This document shows, piece by piece, positions 6,204 through 9,775 of a stretch of DNA of 9,775 nucleotides. Every line of letters starts with the position of its first letter. The stretch's first letter is position 1. The notes beneath the pieces are model-generated. The model was not told the origin of the DNA and made no database searches. It saw nothing but the letters and a program-made list of their open reading frames with translations. A program made the translations under genes and the position numbers. This DNA comes from Planococcus versutus. GTDB taxonomy: Bacteria; Bacillota; Bacilli; Bacillales_A; Planococcaceae. Location of the stretch: positions 1 through 9,775 of the forward strand of contig NZ_CP016542.2 of assembly GCF_001186155.3 (NCBI RefSeq), written 5' to 3'.

Positions 6204-7352
6204 ATGGATTCAAATTATTTAGTTACACAGGGAAATCAATTGATTGAAGCTCGCCAAAAAAAACCACTAAGTACTAGAGAACAAAAAATTATTTTAACTA
6301 TGGTTAGTATGATTGAGCCAACTGATGAAGACTTTAAAGACTATGTTATTTCCGTTCGAGAATTTCATGAAATGCTTGGATTAGAAGGACGAGAACATTA
6401 TACGCAACTAAAGAAAATAGTAGAAGATTTGATGTCTAAAGTAGTGGAAATACCATCTAAAAATGATGGATGGGTAATGACCCACTGGGTGTCTAGAGCT
6501 GAATATGTAGATGGCTCTGGAACGATTAAACTTCGTTTTGCACCAGATCTTAAGCCTTACTTATTACAATTAAAAACAGCATTTACGTCTTATAAATTGA
6601 GTAACATTTTATCGTTGAAAAGTGGTTATTCTATTCGATTATATGAATTAATGAAAAAATGGCAGCACCTTGGCCGATGGGAGTATCCTGTTCAAGATTT
6701 GAAAGATAAGATTGGAATAGAAACTAATACTTACAAGCAATATGGCCACTTTAAATCTCGAGTTTTACAGCCTGCAGTTATAGAATTAAATAAAAAAACA
6801 GACCTTACTATAGAATTTAAAGAAATAAAAAAAGGGCGAAGCATCGAGAAGATTGAGTTTACTATCCGACATACTCCAGAAAAGGAAATTCAATTACCGA
6901 AAGACGAAAAGAAACAGGGAAAAGTTAAAAAACCCTCTAAATTTGAGCAAATACGCGCTCGATTAAACGAACAGACTGATGGTTATCGATTCGATACAGT
7001 ATTCTTTGCACAGCTGCACCAAGGCGCGTCCCTTATCTGGAAAGAGGATGCCGAAAAGGAATTAGAATTCCTGATTCGCTACGTCAACGAAGAACAAAGC
7101 GTGAAAAATCCACTTGGATTCATCAAAGCCAAAATCACTTCGGCATGGGATGTTCATGAAGCAGGAGGGCACATTACGTTTGCGGATCTGCAGCCGATGA
7201 AAGAACGTCCAACCGGACGACAAGAAAGATTACCGGATTGGTTCACGTCTAGAGATCAACCTAAAGTCGCCGCCAAACCAAATCCTGAATTTGAAAAAGA
7301 GAAAGAAGAAACGCTCAAACGATTAGCCGCTAAAAAAAGAAAAGATACGTAA
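6204..7352 (+). CDS. Plasmid replication initiator, Rep_3/RepB family (382 aa)
   Basis: Initiator protein that binds the iterons at 5976-6082 and starts theta replication. It shows the family pattern of two winged-helix domains: WH1 about residues 1-130, starting with the typical LVTQGNQLIEARQKKPLSTREQKIILTM pattern, and WH2 about 130-230, with FTSYKLSNILSLKSGYSIRLYELM and later WEYPVQDLKDKIGI. A charged linker (about 232-255) leads into a C-terminal extension with KNPLGFIKAKITSAWDVH, common in Firmicute Rep_3 proteins. Start is the ATG at 6204, with AGGAG 8 bases upstream; the ATG at 6200 is out of frame. Base composition rises in GC from about 6950 to the stop compared with the AT-rich DNA-binding domains, suggesting the tail has a different origin. 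Length is normal for the group. Confidence 0.95.
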   Translation: MDSNYLVTQGNQLIEARQKKPLSTREQKIILTMVSMIEPTDEDFKDYVISVREFHEMLGLEGREHYTQLKKIVEDLMSKVVEIPSKNDGWVMTHWVSRAEYVDGSGTIKLRFAPDLKPYLLQLKTAFTSYKLSNILSLKSGYSIRLYELMKKWQHLGRWEYPVQDLKDKIGIETNTYKQYGHFKSRVLQPAVIELNKKTDLTIEFKEIKKGRSIEKIEFTIRHTPEKEIQLPKDEKKQGKVKKPSKFEQIRARLNEQTDGYRFDTVFFAQLHQGASLIWKEDAEKELEFLIRYVNEEQSVKNPLGFIKAKITSAWDVHEAGGHITFADLQPMKERPTGRQERLPDWFTSRDQPKVAAKPNPEFEKEKEETLKRLAAKKRKDT

Positions 7353-7377
7353 AATATGCTGCAGGCGTTCACGCCTT

Positions 7378-7428
7378 AAAAATCCGCCTTTGATTTTTCT
7401 GAAGACCAAAAATCAAAGGCGGATTTTT
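7378..7428. terminator. Strong bidirectional terminator after rep
   Basis: A perfect 21-bp stem with a 9-base loop (CTGAAGACC): AATCCGCCTTTGATTTTT (7381-7398) pairs with 7408-7425, extended by A/T pairs on both sides and followed by a T-run (7424-7430). A small hairpin, AGGCG-TTCA-CGCCT (7363-7376), lies just upstream. Confidence 0.92.
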
Positions 7429-7475
7429 TTGTGGGTGCCTTTTCCTCTTTTTTAATTTGGTGAAGGTTCTTTTTT

Positions 7476-7727
7476 ACATCCGAAGGCGACAAAGAGATGC
7501 CAGTCATCATCCCGATTTTGGGGTGGTGTATAACTGGGCACTGTCGGAATTTTTACCGCAGCGATCTTTTGTACTTGTCATTCTTTTTTCTAGCCATTTG
7601 TTTTCTGGATTTCCTTGAACAAGCAAAAACGAAAAGTTCAGCGAGAGTGCCCATTTATACGCAGTGATTTTTTTTCAAAAAATAACGACGTCCGCTGGAT
7701 TTCCCGCAGGGGCTAAATCATCCAGAA
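7476..7727 (+). repeat. Structured ~252-nt element, left copy (candidate ncRNA or MITE)
   Basis: Inverted copy of 8547-8799. Order on the plus strand: ACATCCGAAGGCGAC; a hairpin ATCATCCC-GATTTT-GGGGTGGT (7506-7528 region) that pairs fully if G-T wobbles are allowed; GTATAACTGGGCACT (7528-7542); a variable 103-nt middle; AGTGCCCATTTATAC (7646-7660), which pairs with the former; then a conserved tail with GATTTTTTTTCAAAAAATAACGAC split by a T/A hairpin and CAGGGGCT. The 15-nt pairing ends and the exact 103-nt middle are the same in the other copy although the middle sequence has diverged. No open frame of note. Confidence 0.6.
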
Positions 7728-7775
7728 TAAACCATAGAAAACCGTCACTTAGGATTGATCTTTTTTATGTAAGCT

Positions 7776-8000
7776 TTACGCAACGAAGAATGAAAAAATA
7801 ATGAAAAGTGAACCAACAATAAATATTGAACCTATAATTTTTCTTTTTTCTACCACATATTCCAGACCCATGAAGAAGAACATTAAAGATAGCCAAGCAA
7901 AAATAAAGTTCTCAAAAGGCTCAAAAGATGGATTAATTAATTTTAAAACCACTAAAATTAGCGTGATGATTGCTATCGAAATACTTACTTTACGTAACAA
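7776..8000 (-). CDS. Small membrane protein, DUF3953 (YczI)-like (74 aa)
   Basis: Three predicted membrane helices (about residues 5-23, 29-48 and 55-73) with the pattern FEPFENFIFAWLSLMFFFMGLEYVVEKRKIIGSIFIVGSLFIIF, matching the general layout of DUF3953 proteins such as B. subtilis YczI (short, GxEE/EY followed by a basic KRK turn). Start is a TTG at 8000 preceded by AGGGGGGA at good spacing; no ATG lies nearby in frame. It is located between the two inverted ~252-nt elements, so it may be their passenger. Function of the family is unknown. Family assignment is from memory of the pattern. Confidence 0.6.
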   Translation of the reverse strand: MLRKVSISIAIITLILVVLKLINPSFEPFENFIFAWLSLMFFFMGLEYVVEKRKIIGSIFIVGSLFIIFSFFVA

Positions 8001-8134
8001 AAAATCCCCCCTAAAATTCTTAAGTGTATCGGCTCAAATAGTAACATAAAAAAATTTTACTTAATATTCTGTTTCTAATTCGAGTCTTAATTTTATCAAC
8101 TTCGATCTTCTAGGTAGTTATAAAACTCCACTTT
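8001..8134. other. AT-rich spacer upstream of the DUF3953-like gene
   Basis: No gene seen. It contains the minus-strand ribosome binding site of the 74-aa gene (8001-8012) and an imperfect relative of the cargo-boundary palindromes at 8038-8067 (left arm 10 of 12, right arm 7 of 12), too weak to call. Confidence 0.3.
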
Positions 8135-8338
8135 TTAAATCGTATCTCGAGAGAGAGCAAGATTATTTTTCTCTAACAAATGATTTAATTGCTTGAAATC
8201 TAATCTAGCTGTTTGAATTAATTGACTCACTTTTTCGCTGGTAATTTCAATGTCTTCACTTGCGAAAATTTACAACTTCTCGATTTTTCGAACTAACTCT
8301 ATTGCTCTCTGTCTATATTCGGTATTGTCTAAATCAAG
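8135..8338 (-). pseudogene. Decayed small gene, alpha-helical product, no start codon and one internal stop
   Basis: On the minus strand one frame reads LDLDNTEYRQRAIELVRKIEKL, a TAA (8270-8272), then IFASEDIEITSEKVSQLIQTA, RLDFKQLNHLLEKNNLALSRDTI and a stop at 8135-8137. The residues look like a genuine soluble helical protein (amphipathic, codon choice like the neighbours), but there is no start codon or ribosome binding site, and a TGA precedes the frame at 8339-8341. The three 20-bp palindromes at 8351-8434 lie directly upstream, where an operator of a small DNA-binding regulator would be. I do not recognise the family. Confidence 0.4.
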
Positions 8339-8350
8339 TCACAAAAAAAG

Positions 8351-8434
8351 TTGGTACACTTTTGTACCAACGTGATTATTTTTTGGTACAAAAGTGTACC
8401 AAAGTGATTTTTTCATGGTACAAAACTGTACCAA
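8351..8434. repeat. Three 20-bp palindromes at exact 32-bp spacing (iteron/centromere-like array)
   Basis: TTGGTACACTTTTGTACCAA (8351-8370), TTGGTACAAAAGTGTACCAA (8383-8402) and ATGGTACAAAACTGTACCAA (8415-8434) share TTGGTACA-N4-TGTACCAA. The 12-bp spacers are also related (GTGATT followed by T-run). A 32-bp period is about three helical turns, placing all sites on one DNA face. It is a candidate operator of the decayed gene downstream, a partition (parS-like) site, or a target of the MerR-like protein. Confidence 0.8.
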
Positions 8435-8462
8435 AATGAAAATTTAATGGTCCCACTCAAAC

Positions 8463-8498
8463 ACGAGGCTCTGCCTCGTCCCCCATTGGAAATGGGGG
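8463..8498. other. Two directly adjacent triloop hairpins
   Basis: ACGAGGC-TCT-GCCTCGT (8463-8479) is followed without a spacer by CCCCCATT-GGA-AATGGGGG (8480-8498, sharing the border base). Stems of 7 and 8 bp are GC-rich in an AT-rich surrounding. No T-tract follows on either strand, so a terminator is unlikely. It lies beyond the inner edge of the right structured element and could be its 3' end or a single-strand DNA/RNA structure. Confidence 0.6.
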
Positions 8499-8546
8499 CA
8501 CGTTTCCCTTATGCTCTTTCTCTGTTTTTGCTGGGTCCGTGAATTT

Positions 8547-8799
8547 TTCTGCATGATTTGAGCCCCTGCAGGAAACCCAGCGGACGTCGTTATTTTTTGA
8601 AAAAAAATCACTGCGTATAAATGGGCACTCGCATTGAATCTTGTTGTTCTGATTTTTTTTTTTGAAACGGACGAACCCATTCTAAAAAGAGAAGGGCATT
8701 TCCGAGGTGATCGACAGCAGCCAAAATTCCGGAGTGCCCAGTTATACACCACCCCAAAATCGGGGTGGTGATTGGGAAAAAATTGTCGCCTTCGGATGT
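8547..8799 (-). repeat. Structured ~252-nt element, right copy in inverted orientation
   Basis: Reads on the minus strand in the same order as 7476-7727: ACATCCGAAGGCGAC (8785-8799), a perfect 9-bp hairpin CACCACCCC/GGGGTGGTG (about 8748-8771), GTATAACTGGGCACT (8733-8747), a 103-nt middle (8630-8732), AGTGCCCATTTATAC (8615-8629), a T8/A6 stretch and AACGACGTCCGCTGG, then CAGGGGCTCAAATCATGCAGAA. The outer and tail segments are nearly identical to the left copy; the middle is only partly similar (GGAATTTT and CGATC near its start). The two copies enclose 7728-8546. Confidence 0.6.
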
Positions 8800-8871
8800 A
8801 TAAAATCAATCAATAAAAACGAAAAGAAGCACACGGATTTATTTAGCCATCTTGCCCAAATAAACGAAAAC
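8800..8871. other. A-rich stretch without a supported gene
   Basis: Between the right structured element and the hairpin at 8872. An open frame from the GTG at 8707 to 8940 crosses it but runs through the repeat and the terminator hairpin, so it is not accepted as a gene. Confidence 0.3.
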
Positions 8872-8920
8872 GAAAAAAAGAAAGCAAATGCCGATATCCA
8901 GCATCTACTTTCTTTTCTTC
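8872..8920 (-). terminator. Hairpin terminator for the lipoprotein gene (possibly bidirectional)
   Basis: GAAAAAAAGAAAG (8872-8884) pairs with CTTTCTTTTCTTC (8908-8920) at 12 of 13 positions, and inside it ATGC (8888-8891) with GCAT (8901-8904) around a 9-base loop. Read on the minus strand the stem ends in CTTTCTTTTTTTCGTTTTC, a good T-tract, about 80 bases after the stop of the lipoprotein gene. Confidence 0.6.
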
Positions 8921-8922
8921 TC

Positions 8923-8950
8923 GCTTCCGATAACCTGTGATATGTAAACT
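8923..8950 (+). other. dif-like Xer recombination site (28 bp)
   Basis: XerC-type arm GCTTCCGATAA (8923-8933), 6-bp centre CCTGTG, XerD-type arm ATATGTAAACT (8940-8950). Against the B. subtilis dif arms as I recall them (ACTTCCTAGAA and TTATGTAAACT) it matches 8 of 11 and 10 of 11, with the exact 11-6-11 geometry. It would let host XerC/XerD homologues (CodV/RipX) resolve plasmid multimers. It lies immediately after the terminator hairpin at 8872-8920. Confidence 0.6.
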
Positions 8951-9001
8951 TGTCTAATTATATTTAAAAGGGGCTTCTTTTTTTCTCTGTTTACTTATTA
9001 T

Positions 9002-9382
9002 TTACTTTTTATTAATTAATGTTAACTTTTCTGTTTGTCCATTCCACGTAATCTCAACTTCTATTTCTTCGTCTTTTTGAATAACTGCACAGCCCTGACA
9101 GGCTCCTCTTCCAGTATTCGCTGTTCCCTTTACTAAAGGTACGTCGATTCCCGAAGAACTTCCCCCAGAGTATTTGATGCTATAATCCATGGTTTCCGGA
9201 CCTGATTCTTCTCCTCTAAAGTTAATGGTGCCAGTTTGTTGCTGCTCAGTCGGATTAGAAACATCAACTACATAAAATACATCCCAATTTTCACTGCTGC
9301 CTGAAAAATTATACCGATCACTGCCGTTTCCACAACCACTCAAGATAAATAGTAAAATTATTAATGAAATACTTTTTTTCAT
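9002..9382 (-). CDS. Putative lipoprotein (126 aa)
   Basis: An exported, membrane-anchored protein: signal peptide MKKSISLIILLFILSGCGNG with lipobox LSGC and lipid-modified Cys17. The mature part is about 110 aa, with SENWDVFYVVDVS near the start, a GACQGC pair (Cys95, Cys98) that could bind metal or form a disulfide, and EIEVEITWNGQTEKLTL at the end. The pattern resembles short Bacillales lipoproteins of unknown function. The ribosome binding site TAGGAGGA lies about 8 bases before the ATG at 9382. It is monocistronic on the minus strand, divergent from the MerR-like gene at 9605. Function unknown. Confidence 0.88.
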   Translation of the reverse strand: MKKSISLIILLFILSGCGNGSDRYNFSGSSENWDVFYVVDVSNPTEQQQTGTINFRGEESGPETMDYSIKYSGGSSSGIDVPLVKGTANTGRGACQGCAVIQKDEEIEVEITWNGQTEKLTLINKK

Positions 9383-9431
9383 TCGTCTTCCTCCTAGGAA
9401 TTAATAATTTTCTGTACTGAGTTCTGTTATC

Positions 9432-9440
9432 AATATACCA
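9432..9440 (-). promoter_or_regulatory. Possible extended -10 promoter for the lipoprotein gene
   Basis: Minus-strand TGGTATATT (TG at 9440-9439, -10 TATATT at 9437-9432), about 50 bases before the ATG at 9382. No good -35 is visible, which fits an extended -10 type but weakens the call. Confidence 0.3.
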
Positions 9441-9604
9441 AAATAAACCAATCCTTAATATAAAAAGTGGAATATTCATTCTTCTCTATTCTGAAATTCG
9501 TGCACTTAACTATTTCTTCATTTTTACAAACTCAATTTTGAAAAAGAGATGCAAGCATAACGGAACTCTTATAACATGAAAATAAAAGAGGTGGTGAGCG
9601 ATTG

Positions 9605-9775
9605 ATGATGACTCCCAGTGAAGTTTGTAAACAATTAAGTATTTCTACTTCGACGTTACGAAAGTACAGCCTTCGCTTTGAATCGGAAGGGATTCTTTTT
9701 AAAAGAAACAAAAGTAATAGCCGAATTTACACCGTCACAGAGGTCGCGGCGTTACGGGAGTCTATGACGCTCACA
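9605..9775 (+). CDS. MerR-type HTH/coiled-coil plasmid protein, N-terminal part (continues at base 2)
   Basis: Encodes MMTPSEVCKQLSISTSTLRK, then YSLRFESEGILFKRNKSNSR and IYTVTEVAALRESMTLT. This is a MerR-type winged helix-turn-helix: recognition helix around SISTSTLRKY, wing around KRNKSNSRIYT. It runs to the last base of the window with 57 full codons. The continuation KSGGKTFENAVREA, which fits the family, is found from base 2, one base out of phase with a direct end-to-start join. Start choice: ATG 9605 or 9608; a TTG at 9602 is better spaced (8 bases) from the GAGGTG box at 9588-9593, so it is also possible. Probably binds DNA as a dimer through the coiled coil; target unknown. Confidence 0.8.
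   Translation, partial: MMTPSEVCKQLSISTSTLRKYSLRFESEGILFKRNKSNSRIYTVTEVAALRESMTLT

Noticed and set aside
7521..7535. T-box-like motif (GGGTGGTG) in the structured element
   Set aside because: The conserved T-box sequence and an adjoining aminoacyl-tRNA or amino-acid gene are absent.
7801..8049. 82-codon open frame on the plus strand
   Set aside because: Antisense to the DUF3953-like gene, which has a better ribosome binding site and a clear three-helix pattern.
8038..8067. Third copy of the cargo-boundary palindrome
   Set aside because: Left arm similar (10/12) but right arm poor (7/12) and the centre is an A-run; chance similarity in AT-rich DNA is likely.
8444..8809. 121-codon open frame on the minus strand
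   Set aside because: Lies over the right structured element and the twin hairpins; the protein is compositionally odd, and the left copy of the element does not keep the frame open.
8707..8940. 77-codon GTG-started open frame on the plus strand
   Set aside because: The only SD-like bases overlap the start; the first third is the antisense of the structured element, and the frame crosses the terminator hairpin at 8872-8920.

Overview
The window looks like a small theta-replicating plasmid from a low-GC Gram-positive host, most likely order Bacillales. This rests on strong AGGAGG-type ribosome binding sites, an iteron-dependent Rep_3 (RepB) initiator, a B. subtilis-like lipobox and a dif-like site close to the B. 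subtilis dif. The last 57 codons (9605-9775) and the first 147 codons (2-442) are the two halves of one MerR-type coiled-coil protein gene. The window is therefore probably the whole circular plasmid opened inside that gene, with one extra A in the A-run at the joint. No relaxase, oriT, ParA or ParM gene was seen.

Layout. (1) 1-442 is the C-terminal part of the MerR-like protein. It ends inside a 30-bp palindrome (431-460). (2) 630-3635, minus strand, is an ABC transporter operon: a 275-aa permease, a ~506-aa permease and a 216-aa ATPase. The ATPase and the end of the second permease carry four single-base deletions at base runs; restoring them gives complete, well-spaced proteins. (3) 3822-4205, plus strand, is a divergent secreted 127-aa protein with its own promoter, a 23-bp operator-like palindrome and a terminator. 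(4) 4385-4414 is a second 30-bp palindrome, 25/30 identical to the first, so the transporter plus secreted protein form a ~4-kb cargo bounded by recombination-like sites. (5) 4608-5622 is a two-gene unit: a 142-aa membrane protein and a 187-aa tyrosine recombinase without a core-binding domain. (6) 5660-7428 is the replication region: GTTTTA-rich repeats, five 21-bp iterons, a rep promoter with an inverted half-iteron operator, rep, and a very strong terminator. (7) 7476-8800 is two inverted copies of a ~252-nt structured element. Between them lie a DUF3953-like membrane protein gene, a decayed small gene, and three 20-bp palindromes at exact 32-bp spacing. (8) 8872-9382 holds a terminator hairpin, a dif-like Xer site and a lipoprotein gene on the minus strand. 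(9) 9605-9775 is the start of the MerR-like gene.

How it fits together. Rep and the iterons drive and limit replication. The dif-like site and host XerC/XerD, or the plasmid recombinase, probably resolve multimers. The MerR/coiled-coil protein and the 32-bp-spaced palindromes are candidates for a segregation or regulatory system. The cargo is a secreted small beta-rich protein with a dedicated divergent ABC transporter, which could be an undescribed bacteriocin-like secretion/immunity or envelope system. Functional statements about the cargo are inference from context.
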